64,000 nt of DNA, taken from Theileria orientalis strain Shintoku. Its lineage: Eukaryota; Apicomplexa; Aconoidasida; Piroplasmida; Theileriidae. The notes under the pieces were generated by a model. That model saw nothing but the letters and a program-made list of their open reading frames with translations. It ran no database searches and was not told where the DNA came from. The stretch is taken from positions 1,955,512 to 2,019,511 of the forward strand of contig NC_025263.1 of assembly GCF_000740895.1 (NCBI RefSeq), in the 5' to 3' direction. Position numbers and translations under genes: made by a program. Positions 32,920-44,551 of this stretch are shown piece after piece. Position 1 is the stretch's first letter; each line of letters starts with the position of its first letter.

Positions 32920-34437
32920 ATGGAATCGGTAAAAAAATCGGTCATATTCGGATTCACACCGAGGCTAGGAAAAAACAGACTGTGGTTCGGGGCGGGAAAG
33001 TTCTCGCTCAAAAAGTACGATAACTTCACAGTGCGCACAATCCTGACAGTGCTCCTGATCGCAGGATTCCTACTGATACTGCTGGCAGGACACTTCTACA
33101 TTACAGTGCTGGTGGTGCTGTGCTTGATAAAGATGTACTACGAAATCATAGCACTGCACGACAAGACGATCAACTTCGCAGTGACGTCGGACGAGGAGGG
33201 CACGACGCCCTCAGCGCACACGAATGCGTTCTCGTCATCGTCATCGTCATACGGGAACGCAAACAGCCCACCAAACGAACTGGTAGATTCGTTCAACAGG
33301 CTCTCAGCAAGAAGCGAAAGTGAGACTAGCGCGTCGAGAAGATTGAGCCACAGCACAGCAGGAATGGGCACGCCGAGAACAAGTAACACGGGAAGCCCGA
33401 GCGTCGGAAGCGGAAGAGAAATAAGAAGAGACCGAGGAAAGACAGTATACTTCTTCTCGAAGGCGCCGAACCTGCTCTCATGGGTGTCGCTGGAAACTTA
33501 CTCACTCTGCATCACGCTGGCGCTGGTGGGAGTGCCCTGGCTAGTGCCGAGACTGCAGCACTACAACAACAGGTTCTCAAGGTCGCTGCTGTACCTGACG
33601 AGCTACCACTACCTCATCTCGTTTATCCTGGCAGTGGCAGGAGTGATTAAGTTTGTAGTCTCAATAGAGCGAGGAAGGTACAAGCAGTACTTTTTGAAGT
33701 TGGCAATGATAGTGATATCACTGCTGTACGTGGTGTGCCAGGGACTGATGGTGATCACGAACATCTACTACGGGCTCGTCTGGTTCCTGTGTCCGCTGGT
33801 GATGGTGATCGTCAACGACGTGCTGGCATACCTCTTCGGACGCTCAGTGGGAAGAAGGCCGCTGATAGTTATCTCGCCGAAAAAGACAGTCGAAGGATTT
33901 CTGTACTCGGCGCTGCTGACAACGCTCTCGACAGTGCTCATGGTGCCATTCCTGGTGAGGTTCAAGGCGATACTGTGCCCGACGAACCACTTTAACCTCA
34001 TGCCGCTCGTCTGGCTCTACAACAACAAGTGTAAGCTGCCAGCACTCTACGACCTGAAGAAGTTCGTGCTGCCGGGCGTCCTGGGGAAGCTTCTGGCGAA
34101 GCTGCTGGGACGAAACTACCTGCTCTACCGCGAGTTCACAATACACATGCTGGTCCTCAGCGTATTCGCGAGCCTCTTCGCACCCTTCGGAGGATTCCTG
34201 GCCAGCGGATTCAAGCGCGCGCTTAAGGTGAAGGACTTCGCAAACGTTATCCCGGGACACGGGGGACTGACCGACCGGTTCGACTGCCACGTGCTCATGG
34301 GCGGCTTCACCTACTTCTACCTGAAGACATTCGTGCGGAAGCAGCAGCTGGTGGAGGTGGTCTACAAGATGTTCCTGAAGCTGCCGAAGCAGCAGCAGCT
34401 GGAGCTGCTGAGCAAGCTGCGCCAAATATCCCACTGA
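32920..34437 (+). CDS. CDP-diacylglycerol synthase
   Basis: Single exon, 505 residues. It makes CDP-diacylglycerol from CTP and phosphatidic acid, the precursor of phosphatidylinositol and phosphatidylglycerol, in the ER or organelle membranes. Multiple transmembrane helices are visible. The family signature S-x-x-KR-x4-KD-...-HGG-x-x-DR-x-D is present as SGFKRALKVKDFANVIPGHG followed by GLTDRFD (about residues 422-450). The region ISPKKTVEGF and VNDVLAYLFGRSVGRRP precede it, as expected. Residues 90-180 form a Ser-rich hydrophilic insert between the first and later membrane helices, larger than in most eukaryotic homologues. ATG at 32920 is the first in frame. Confidence 0.93.
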   Translation: MESVKKSVIFGFTPRLGKNRLWFGAGKFSLKKYDNFTVRTILTVLLIAGFLLILLAGHFYITVLVVLCLIKMYYEIIALHDKTINFAVTSDEEGTTPSAHTNAFSSSSSSYGNANSPPNELVDSFNRLSARSESETSASRRLSHSTAGMGTPRTSNTGSPSVGSGREIRRDRGKTVYFFSKAPNLLSWVSLETYSLCITLALVGVPWLVPRLQHYNNRFSRSLLYLTSYHYLISFILAVAGVIKFVVSIERGRYKQYFLKLAMIVISLLYVVCQGLMVITNIYYGLVWFLCPLVMVIVNDVLAYLFGRSVGRRPLIVISPKKTVEGFLYSALLTTLSTVLMVPFLVRFKAILCPTNHFNLMPLVWLYNNKCKLPALYDLKKFVLPGVLGKLLAKLLGRNYLLYREFTIHMLVLSVFASLFAPFGGFLASGFKRALKVKDFANVIPGHGGLTDRFDCHVLMGGFTYFYLKTFVRKQQLVEVVYKMFLKLPKQQQLELLSKLRQISH

Positions 34438-34765
34438 GAAGCGCTGAGGCGGCCGCGGCCCCGGTCGGCAGAGCCCGCCAGTGGCTTGACTTGTGCCACC
34501 TAGTGTGAGTGGGAGGCCCCTATGCCGATTATTTTGTTGTACCCTTACCAGTGTTAATCTTTTAGCCCTTGGCGTTATGAGTCAAAAACAATCGTGTGTA
34601 TCTACGTAAGTACGTGTGTGTATGTCTATTTATGTGTGGGTGTGTATGTTACTGTAGGCAGTGCGGTCAGAAGTTATTGGTATGAGTGGAGTGTGTAGAA
34701 CTCCCGACACGAGAGTCAGATGCACATAAATAATATTGACAAAATGTGGCAACAATCACAGTAAA
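34438..34765. other. intergenic, no gene seen
   Basis: Short spacer; begins GC-rich just after the synthase gene, then contains GTGTGT/TATGT runs near 34590-34660. No gene recognised. Confidence 0.45.
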
Positions 34766-35559
<794 letters not shown>

Positions 35560-35671
35560 AAGTGTAATATATTCTAAAGTGTTTGCCATAAATAATACTC
35601 TCTATATACAAGGAAATGACTCAACTCACTCATGTACCTCAGGCTATACAAATACGAATTGAAACAGAAGA

Positions 35672-36430
35672 TTACTTCAATGGGATGAACCTTGAAGAGT
35701 GAGTAGCGCCAATTCCGGGCTTGCCGTGCCTCACAGGCTTGTAGGTTATGGAGAACTCGCCGAGATAGTAGCCGACCATCTCAGGCTTAATCTCGACGTT
35801 GATGTACTGCTTCCCGTTGTAAACACCAACTATGGAGCCAATCATCTCTGGGATTATGATCATGTCACGTAAGTGTGTTTTTACGGGTTCAGGCTTCTGG
35901 CCGTAGGGGACGTCCTTCTTGGCAGCTCTGAGCTTGTTGAGGAGGGTGATGGACTGCCTCTTAACACCTAAATATTAATAAATATATATAATATCAGCAT
36001 TTTAAAGGTGAATCATTGTTTATAATATATAATACACAGAAGAAACAGGAAAATTCAGGAATATCATTCCGTGTCGGGTTTGAAGAGCGAGTAAATAGCA
36101 AGTAGTAAACAAATGAAATTTCTAATGTGATAAAAATTTACCTCGGCTAAACCTTCTCCTCTGTCTGGCAGGAAGCAACTCTATCAACTGCTCAATTGGG
36201 AGTTCCATGAGCTTCTCCAATTCATACCCGCGATACTTAAAGGTCCTAAAGGTCCTCTTCTTAAGAATTTGAACTCCTTGATCCTCAGTCTATCATAATC
36301 ATTAATATATTATTATAATTGGAAATAATAAATACATATTATAAAGTGAAAAGAGTAAATATCTGTGCTTTTAAATATATCGTATATGATTTAATTAAGA
36401 AGACTGATAAAATGATCAAAAACATACCAT
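35672..36430 (-). CDS. RPS15: Cytosolic ribosomal protein uS19 (RPS15)
   Basis: Three exons: 36430-36428, 36289-36142, 35967-35672, 148 residues. Exon 1 is only the ATG. Exon 2 encodes [20 protein letters not shown], then [30 protein letters not shown] split over the join; exon 3 has [19 protein letters not shown] and [18 protein letters not shown] ending ([18 protein letters not shown]). All elements fit the eukaryotic S15 family. Component of the 40S head. Confidence 0.94.
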
Positions 36431-36859
36431 TTTAAATTATAAATTTCAAAGAAATCGTATTTAAACTGTTTGAAAACTAAATTCGCCAATGAAATTCTTA
36501 ATATCAACTGAATTATTCATATTGGTCCCCACCCATATCCCCATCCTGTTAAATCTTGGATTCCTTTAATTATCAACTATTGTATATTAATTTATAATTA
36601 ATTTACACATACTTGATTTATATCCTGTATATTAGAATTGTTTTATCACTCTCAAATTTTGTATCTTGAATACTTCACTGTACTTTATCACATTTTTTCT
36701 TTCGTTATAATAATCGGATACGATTGTTTTATTAAATAAGCAAACTCGTTTTATTGTGTATTTTTTTATAAAAATTTAATTTTATCATCTTCTCTACACT
36801 CTCTAACTTTTATAGCGTAAGAATCTAACTTTTAAACAAATATTCAATACAATATAAAT
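36431..36859. other. intergenic, divergent promoters
   Basis: AT-rich 430-bp space between the divergently transcribed uS19 and copper-transporter genes. No further gene seen. Confidence 0.5.
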
Positions 36860-37556
36860 ATGGAGTACAAATCACTTCTGGCCATTTTGTCTATTTTTTA
36901 TAAACTTGCAAGTTCTGCAGCTGTTGAACCTGAAATCCAAGGCGGATCGCCTTGCTGCAAGTCTAAGATGGGTACGTTGTCCATTCCATACCGATTTTAC
37001 TCAAATCTACGTTGACATATTAGCCGATAATGGTTTAATGATCATGTTTAGAAGCTCCTATGTGCCACGATATGGGATGCTCTGGCGTATTCGTCAATTC
37101 ATACAAGCTCAGAATCATCTTTGACTGGTGGCTGTGCGAAAAGGTAAATTCATCGAATATTTTTTATATAACTTCTGTTAACAACTACAAATAGCTCAAC
37201 GAATACTAATATTATGTTAGGGGTGGCAATACGCTCTCACACTAGTTGGCCTATTTGGATTCGCAGCCATGAGTCCCTGCCTTAAGGCATACAGAGAAAT
37301 CATCAGAAACAAAGTCATCAAAACGTACATTTGCGACTGCCTCTTAACTCACTTTTTGCTGTTTGTGTTCGCCCTTGCTGTGTACATCTTGGACTTTCTA
37401 TTGATGTTGATCGTCATGAGCTTCAACGTAGGGGTATTCTTCGCCATAACCACCGGTTACGCTCTGGGATACCTCGTCTCCGCAATGGCCTACGCTAATT
37501 ACAAGTCCTCAAGCAGGTCGCAAAGCTTCTCCCAAATCAACGAGGACTGCTGTTAA
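36860..37556 (+). CDS. Ctr-type copper transporter
   Basis: Three exons, 36860-36971, 37052-37143, 37221-37556, in phase, 179 residues. A signal peptide (LLAILSIFYKLASSA) is followed by a Cys/Met-containing segment (CCKSKM, APMCHDMGCSG) and three transmembrane helices. The second helix carries the MxxxM copper motif as LLMLIVMSFN and the third the GxxxG packing motif as GYALGY, both hallmarks of the Ctr (SLC31) family, which forms a trimeric Cu(I) pore. The C-terminus ends NEDCC, a possible copper-handing motif. Probably supplies copper for cytochrome oxidase. Confidence 0.87.
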
Positions 37557-37801
37557 TCTTTTACATTTATAATCTAGTCTCCAGTAATATTATATTAAAT
37601 TACATACTTGTAAGGATGTGCGTTTGAGTATTTAAGTGTGTTTTCACTTCAATATTGTATTTGTTGGCTTGTTGGAGTTCAATATAGTGTATATCATCTA
37701 TTCACTAAGTAATTTGTATTATAATGGATCATTTAATTAAAATTCTTAAGATGAAACTGACATTGAATTTAATTTGTAAATAAATACAACTGGCTACAAT
37801 T

Positions 37802-38274
37802 ATGACTGACATATACAGGGTGCGTGAAGATTCCTTTAAAGTTGTGGGCGATAAGGTTAATTTGACACCAAGTGAGCATTTTAAGGGCAAAAATATGTTA
37901 AAGATACAAATAGATTCCAAAATTTCAAAGGAAATAACACCCGAAGGTATTTTATTAACTTAATGTTACATATTGGTGTATATACATATTATTAACCCAT
38001 AGACCACAGTTACATTTTGAAATAAACCTCAAATAACTAATACTGTTTTCATATATAATGTAATTACTTAGATGTGCTGGAATCCATTAAAAAATTGAAG
38101 AATCTGGAAGGAGAGAAGGTGATTCGAATCAAGGACAATGAGTACCTGGTTTCCCTCCTGAAAAGTGAGTCTGATGTGTTTATTCTAGGGGGCACAGTTA
38201 GTGAGAGTTTTAGCGCAGATGATGGCTATTTGGGCACAATTCATGTGTCGTCACTGCCTGCCAGATCAGCGTAG
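37802..38274 (+). CDS. Hypothetical protein, two exons
   Basis: Exons 37802-37946 and 38072-38274 join in phase (115 residues). It begins MTDIYRVREDSFKVVGDKVN and continues with an amphipathic helix (LESIKKLKNLEGEKVI) and a hydrophobic strand (SDVFILGGTV). No leader, no membrane segment, no motif I recognise. Coding quality and phase support a real gene. Confidence 0.6.
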
Positions 38275-38740
38275 GAAGTATGACAGTTTACAGGCCTCAT
38301 TCTCACAATGGCCAGTATCTATTACAGTCTGTACATTTGTTATGGTGTAATATACAGTTTTAACTAATGCTGGGCGTTTACGGCGTTTATTATTCGTCAT
38401 GCCGCCATGCGGCCGTTCCCCCGGTTTATTATTGACGTACATGGGATGAAATCGGTTAAAACAGAGTCTTCTACAGTTCAAACACGGATTAATGTCGATT
38501 TTAGCAACTTTTAAGATTATTTTTGTATTTAATTTATAAAATAACATCTGTTTGTGTTCTGCACACAAGTGCGTAGACAATCAGCGTTTCTTCCAGAGTT
38601 GAGCCTTGTTCTGGGCTGTTTCTTCTTTTTATCGCGTAATATAAATTTACATTAAACCATTTCAGTTATTTTACCTGTTTGGATGTTGCAGTAGCCGTTG
38701 GTGTTGTCTTTTCTACTGTTGCTGATTGTGTGCCTTTATC
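38275..38740. other. intergenic with a small GC-rich palindromic spot
   Basis: Mostly AT-rich. At about 38398-38425 there is an isolated GC-rich stretch containing CCGCCATGCGG, a 4-bp inverted repeat with 3-nt loop, followed by GTTCCCCCGG. No gene recognised. Confidence 0.35.
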
Positions 38741-39340
38741 ATGAATTCAGAGGCACTCACCCTGGTCTCAAACTACGAGGACGAGCTCGTTAAAAGGCGC
38801 AACAGGGGACGCCTGGTTGTTACACTCGTACTGTGCTCAGTTCCCCTGCTGGACGCCTCCTTTGTCATATTCTGCCTTTGCCTAAACAAATTCTCGAGCC
38901 TTTTTGGGATGATCAACTGCTTTTGCATTTTCTACATCCTCGTCGCTATCGCAACCACCTTGACAGGCTACTACGGGGTCTTCAGGCAGAACCACTCTGC
39001 GCTGAGGACCTCCATTAACCTATTCACTCTCCAGAACCTTCTGATCCTGTTCATTTCTGGGAGTTTGTTCTTCCTCTTTTTGAGCTTTAGGCACTTTTTC
39101 AACGAACACCACGCCCCTCGGTTCATGAAGTACTTCGAGACGCACCGCGGCTTCGGGATTTTCATCTTCGTTTTCAACATTTTAATGCGTCTCACGAACC
39201 TGTTTCTCACTTGGTACTGCGGAGAGCTGGAGGCTGCGTTCGAGGTTCTCAACCGTCTGAAGCACTTCAAGGATAAGGCCCCCAACGACAATGAGCACTT
39301 TCAGATTGACATCAAGGACGACTTTGAGCAGATTTACTAA
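38741..39340 (+). CDS. Four-helix membrane protein, unknown
   Basis: The ATG at 38741 gives 199 residues (the TTG 15 bases upstream is not taken as start). Four hydrophobic segments are visible near residues 27-50, 56-78, 92-115 and 140-160, with a short charged N-terminus and an acidic C-terminal tail ending DIKDDFEQIY. No leader, no known signature. Topology predicts both ends on the same side. Confidence 0.75.
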   Translation: MNSEALTLVSNYEDELVKRRNRGRLVVTLVLCSVPLLDASFVIFCLCLNKFSSLFGMINCFCIFYILVAIATTLTGYYGVFRQNHSALRTSINLFTLQNLLILFISGSLFFLFLSFRHFFNEHHAPRFMKYFETHRGFGIFIFVFNILMRLTNLFLTWYCGELEAAFEVLNRLKHFKDKAPNDNEHFQIDIKDDFEQIY

Positions 39341-39576
39341 TTTCTTTGCCTTTTAATTACACGGTATTTGTTATCAATACTAGGTACTTGCTATTCACTA
39401 TTCGGTATTCACTATTAGGTACTTTCATTTTACTAGTCAGTATGCGCTATTTAAACCTATATATTGAACTTGATATTAAATAGTAGACCATATTATCGTA
39501 CATAACACTTCTCTATAGCGTATTTATTGATCTATTTACTTTTGTATAGTTACTGCCTAGCATATTCAGTTCAGTT

Positions 39577-41535
39577 TCACCTGAAAAAGGACCTGCTTAC
39601 TGTGGTCGTGTTCTGAATGTTGGCCCTAAAAGGGTTGTAGTGTGTATTTTTACTCTTTTCTATGTGTTTCGTGTCCTTTTGCGCTCCTATAAAGTCCCCG
39701 AGGCTGAAAGTGATTTTGTTCTTTAGGTGTGTGAAGTACACTCCCACTATTTTAATAGTGTCGTTGTTGAAGTGGTGCAGGAGCAGGTACAGCTCGTGCA
39801 GAAACAGCGAGTCGTTGGGGCCGTTGGCGGCGGCGTGCGTGCTGATCTGATGCACCAGCTGATGGTGGTGCTTCTGCAGAAGCCGCAGGGCTATCACCAG
39901 CAGCGAGTTGCAGCAGGCAGTGTCAACTACCGTTGAAGTGGCCACCAGCCTCTTAATGAAGTACGACACCAGCTTGTTCGGCAACATTGAGCTGTTAAGT
40001 GCCCTTTCTACCAGGGACAGCAACACTACGCTCGAGCCGCTTGACAGATACTCGAAGTCTATCAGTCTGTCGAGTCGTTTGTAGAACCAGTCCAGTTCGT
40101 AGGGAGCCTGATTTTCACTGCCGCTTCTCGACTCAGCGACAAACGAAGCCACTACTTGATCCGTGAGGTTGTAGTAGAGTATTAGCTCAAACAGGCAGTT
40201 GAGGCTGTTGATCACCACGTCAGCGGCTCCTACTTTGCTACCGCCTTCTCCGCTGCCATCCCGGTTTATTTCCCACTCAAAGTCTTCCATATGACCCCTG
40301 GTACCGGTTGGGCATTCCACACTCGATAGTGTGTGCAGGAAATTTGCCACCTTGAGCGGACTGTAGATGTAGGGGAACGCCTTCGTCGGCAGACTCTCCA
40401 GTATTATCACCAGGTTCCTGGTGCTCACTCTGTATATCATTTGGTCCAATATCGCTTGCCATAGCTTTATGTAGTCGTTTCCGTACTCCTCTTCCTCAAC
40501 GCTGTCAGAGCTGACGTTGCTGTCCTCGTCGCTGTTGACATAGCCGTCTTGGTCGTCGTCACTGTCATCGTCATAGCCACTACTCGCCTTGTTCCCCTTT
40601 TCAAATCCACTACTGGCATCATCCTTTTCTCCCGTTTCATCCGCGACATCAGCGTACGAAGTACTCTTTTGCGTCACCGGGTTCCTCAGTCCCAGGTCCT
40701 TTCTGGGTATTTTGAGCACTTCTGCCTTGCCTTGGTTTTTTCTGTACATCTCCGGCGTGTTCAACTTCGTCACGAAGATCAGGAACCTTTCTTCGAACCT
40801 TTCATCCAACTTCTTCTGCAAATCGTCTTCTAACTCGTGCTCACAGTCACTCTTCATCTCGATGTCTCCTCTCTCCACTTCTTCGTCCTTACTTGGAGCC
40901 CTATTCAAGAGCCTTTTAAGCGCACCTGTTCTATCCATGTGCTTTATCACATTGCTAAGACATTGCGGTAGGTTCAACGTGTGTCTGCTGTTCAGCAAAT
41001 AGTGCTGTACTATGCCCAGGTGATAGTAGTTCCCGTAGAAAAGTGACAATAGGAACAGGTGCATAAATTCCGTAGATTTACGAGTGTTTTTGCCTGTTTT
41101 TGGAAAACTATCAGCACTCATATGACCGTTTTTACCATTCTTATTGCTGTTTTCATGTGTGATTGGCGATTCATACTCGTACTCCAGGAGGTCAACTAGC
41201 CTATCCAAACTTGCCTCAAAGTGTTTTTCATCCTGTAGAAGTTCTAATAAATATAATACCACAAAGTTTAATAGCCTTTTAAAATTTTTTTTATTGTTCA
41301 AACCGGAGTCAGTTTTATCCTTTTCAGCCCCTTTTACTGTTTCTAAACTCGGCGATTTACGTTGCACATCTGCAAATCTTATAAAAGATTCCACATCAAA
41401 TCTCACTTTATATATATTTATTAGTGGGATTAGCTTCTCAAATAACTCATCTAGGACCAAATTGATGTCAGAATCTCCATTTTTTAGGTTATTTAACAAG
41501 TTGCAACATTTATTCAATATTTTTGTGGAATCCAT
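39577..41535 (-). CDS. Nucleolar complex protein 4 (NOC4)-like
   Basis: Single exon, 652 residues. The C-terminal half has the CBF/NOC4 pattern: YSPLKVANFLHT, INSLNCLFELILYYNL, LDWFYKRLDRLID, LVERALNSSMLPNKLVSYF.KRL, and NSLLVIALRLLQKHHH. The middle holds an acidic Asp/Ser insertion (about residues 290-345) and charged linkers, common in Theileria nucleolar proteins. NOC4 with NOP14 takes part in export and maturation of the 40S pre-subunit. Confidence 0.75.
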   Translation of the reverse strand: MDSTKILNKCCNLLNNLKNGDSDINLVLDELFEKLIPLINIYKVRFDVESFIRFADVQRKSPSLETVKGAEKDKTDSGLNNKKNFKRLLNFVVLYLLELLQDEKHFEASLDRLVDLLEYEYESPITHENSNKNGKNGHMSADSFPKTGKNTRKSTEFMHLFLLSLFYGNYYHLGIVQHYLLNSRHTLNLPQCLSNVIKHMDRTGALKRLLNRAPSKDEEVERGDIEMKSDCEHELEDDLQKKLDERFEERFLIFVTKLNTPEMYRKNQGKAEVLKIPRKDLGLRNPVTQKSTSYADVADETGEKDDASSGFEKGNKASSGYDDDSDDDQDGYVNSDEDSNVSSDSVEEEEYGNDYIKLWQAILDQMIYRVSTRNLVIILESLPTKAFPYIYSPLKVANFLHTLSSVECPTGTRGHMEDFEWEINRDGSGEGGSKVGAADVVINSLNCLFELILYYNLTDQVVASFVAESRSGSENQAPYELDWFYKRLDRLIDFEYLSSGSSVVLLSLVERALNSSMLPNKLVSYFIKRLVATSTVVDTACCNSLLVIALRLLQKHHHQLVHQISTHAAANGPNDSLFLHELYLLLHHFNNDTIKIVGVYFTHLKNKITFSLGDFIGAQKDTKHIEKSKNTHYNPFRANIQNTTTVSRSFFR

Positions 41536-41723
41536 ATTTTTATTAATTTATTCAACAATGGTTATTTATTTAAAACAAAACACTCCGTATATTTCTATAA
41601 TATTTACAGAATTGCAACAAACACAAATTATACACCATCTACTTAAAGTAAACAGATACGTGATTCTGTATCATTTTACATATTTATTCAACAATTTTGT
41701 GGAAAATTTATAGCATCATTTTT

Positions 41724-43332
41724 TCAATCTATTATAACAACTTCCTCAACTACTGACGGGATTTTCCGATTGGGACCTGCTTCTCTGCCTGACTGGGGCC
41801 TCCTCCTGCCTTTTCTCCTTACGGTACTCACACATTTCTTTGTTGGCTTTGCATTGGGTTTATTTCCATTCACGTTTCTTTTTCGTCCCCTTGTTGGCTG
41901 CTTCGGTGTTTTTTTCTCCGACTCGTCTTCCTTTGGTGGGAACCTCACGTCGATTTGCATCTTATCCTCAACACACAGCTGTGGGTCGCCTAAATCCACT
42001 TGAACTGACTCGGAAACTTACCTATCTGGAGCCTGTGGTCCTGCGGATCTCCGTCTATTATTATCTTAATTCTCTCGTGCTCTTCCGGATCCAATTTGTA
42101 CATCTCTCCCAGCTTCTTGGCAATGCTTCCTAATGTTTCCGTGGTCCTTATGAAAACGTTGTCCAGTTTTTCGTCGTTGATTACCTGCTTGTTTCCGTTT
42201 ACAACTGTGAATTTGAGGCAGAACATGCGCCTACATAGTTATGACGTTGTTGATAATGCTAATGCTACTCGTCTATTGGAAGTTCATGAACTTACTCTTG
42301 GTTGCCATCTTCCCCTATGGTTTCTTCCAGAAATGTCTCGAATGGTATTGAACTGGTGCGCTCGTTTAGTTCATAGTTTTCTAATGGCTCCACAGGCACA
42401 ACTGTTGCTCTTTTAACAGCCTTCTTGCTTTTATTTGCATTTGTTGCCCTGGCGCTGTTGACACTTCTTGGGGTATTCCTACGGGTTCTCTTTGTCGGTG
42501 TATTCAGGGGCTCATTGGGGTCATACTCCTCATCTTCCTCCACTGCAGATAAATATGAATCGCTATTAATATCTTCATAAACGCTATGTGCATTCGCCTT
42601 AGTACCTACTGACTTCCTTAGCTTGCGTCGTTTTGGTGGAAACTCGTCACACGTTTCATACCCAAGATTATCGTTATTGGTGTTCGTATCTTCCCCAGTG
42701 GCTGCCTTTTCTGTGTTTGACCATTTAGAGGCTATCTTTACCAGGGCGTTGAACGAAATTGACCTGGTCAATCCTGGCTTATCGTTTGGTCCGTCTTGCT
42801 TTACAAACGCATTTTTCAACCTTTTGATAATCCTTTTCCCCTTTTCTAATAGGTTTCCGTTACTTTCAGTAGGTTTACCGTTTTCATCAACTGTATCTAC
42901 GTTGTTCACATGTGCGGTGTTGCTCCCCTGTTTTTTTCCTGAGTCTTTTCCCCCTTTAACCAACTCATCACTCGTTTCTGGCACTTTTTGTGTTTCAAAT
43001 ATCTTGTTAATCTCATCTATTATGTTTTGTGTGTCTGAATGGTTGCAATGTGTACTATCAAGTCTGAACTGTCTGTCCAGCTTCTCGCTGTTGTGTGAGC
43101 TTCCTGACTGTTTTAGGCTTCTGTTGGTTCTTTTTGGTGTGCTAAAACAGTGTGATGACTTAACAGGACTCATTTCCTTAAAAGAAGTCAAATTTTTGCC
43201 AGACCCTTGAAGCTCTACGCCGTTTAATGTTTTCGCTGGGCTCTGAAATAACACATCCTCCTCATCAGAGGACAAAATTTGTAAATGGGAAGAGTCCTTA
43301 ACGTCCTCTCCAAAAATATCCGATGTGTCCAT
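41724..43332 (-). CDS. SUMO-like-domain protein (Rad60/Esc2/NIP45-like)
   Basis: Three exons, 43332-42296, 42230-42022, 41989-41724, in phase, 503 residues. The first ~345 residues are disordered, Ser/Asn/Lys-rich, acidic at the start and with basic clusters such as PPKRRKLRKS, probable nuclear signals. Exon 2 and the start of exon 3 encode a ubiquitin/SUMO-like fold: CLKFTVVNG, ETLGSIAKKLGEMYKL, RIKIIIDGD, CVEDKMQIDVRF. The tail is very basic. The layout (disordered N-terminus plus C-terminal SUMO-like domain) is that of the Rad60/Esc2/NIP45 family, which acts in genome stability; the exact family is inferred. Confidence 0.65.
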
Positions 43333-43614
43333 ATATTAGTTCAAATTAGGCATAAATCATATATTGGTGATAAGTATTGTACGGTGTAGCGATTTACTGG
43401 TTGATTATTGCTATATATTTCTAAATTTAATTAAATTTAAATATTATACACATACAATTAAATAATAAAGCAGTTTGGTAATGATTATGGTGAAAATTAA
43501 AAACATGTTAAAATAAATGTGGGTACATTGGAATATAGGTTAAAGTTATGTTTATTAAAATAGATCGAAAATTGTAATTTTTTTTTATAATTTATAGTCT
43601 GTATATATTAAAAA

Positions 43615-43866
43615 ATGGCTCTTTGGGGGTATAATTTTAATAAAGAAGCCAGGTGGCAGAGGAACAGAAAAGGCTTCGCTCTGTTTTACATTTCAGCAAT
43701 GTTTATTCTCCCTTCCTTCATTTATTACGTTTTAGGCAATCCAGCAGTTTCTAATTATTACTTGAAGAACGTAATGCCCGTCGAGTACCCTCCCGAAAGC
43801 GACCCTAGAATCATCTCAAAGATATATCATGGAAAGGGGAACGACCTGGAGAAAAAAACGGAATGA
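43615..43866 (+). CDS. Small single-helix membrane protein
   Basis: 83 residues. A basic N-terminus (MALWGYNFNKEARWQRNRKG) precedes one transmembrane helix (about 21-43, FALFYISAMFILPSFIYYVL), then a Pro-containing hydrophilic tail. The form resembles small subunits of mitochondrial respiratory or ATP-synthase complexes of apicomplexans, but I do not recognise it. Confidence 0.65.
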   Translation: MALWGYNFNKEARWQRNRKGFALFYISAMFILPSFIYYVLGNPAVSNYYLKNVMPVEYPPESDPRIISKIYHGKGNDLEKKTE

Positions 43867-44551
43867 GTACTATGCACGAATTTTCAGGCCAGTTGTCAAT
43901 CTTTGTTTCAAAAGTTAATATAAATATTGTTGTAAACTTAAGACCCAAGATTCTACACACAGCGGTCAGTATGTATAAATAAAACCACAAACGTTTATTT
44001 CCGTCCAATAAAAACACCCTAAAATGAAAACTCTATTCGTTAATGTCATTTATGTTTTCTATACCTGTTTAATTGTGTATGTTTTCTACAAGTTCTTCCC
44101 CCATGGGGATTAAAACTCAAGCTTTTTACTTTTACTCCCGAGTTTTGAAAAGCTTATTTTTTGATAATAGGCTGGTTTAATTTCTGGCGCTCATGTGGAA
44201 ATTATAGTCACACCTGATGACCACCATATGCTCGCACAGGCTGGTTTACACATGTTAAACTGACAATCAGTCACACTTAAACCACTATATTGTTATAAGT
44301 ATATTTGAGCAGTCTGATCAATCAGTTTCCTTTATTTTTATTTCCCAGACATCATATACTGAAATTTCAATCTTGAAACCCGTATTTAAGCGCCCTTTAA
44401 ATATATTCACTCACCGATGTCGTTTTATTAAAGCGTTTACAGTTATTAAAACGATACACACCAATTTAGTATTAATACAGACACACTAAATAACAATTAA
44501 ATTGAACACATCAGTTAAAAACATTTAGATCAGATAGATTTAAAATTAAAT
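43867..44551. other. intergenic, no gene seen
   Basis: AT-rich spacer upstream of MCM4, carrying its promoter. Nothing else recognised. Confidence 0.5.

Noticed and set aside
33138..34434. Long antisense ORFs over the CDP-diacylglycerol synthase gene
   Set aside because: The sense strand gives the full enzyme signature; the antisense frames are compositional.
38266..38580. Minus-strand ORF of 104 residues
   Set aside because: Composition is not convincing, no homologous pattern is visible, and it lies in the 3' space of another gene; possible but not supported.
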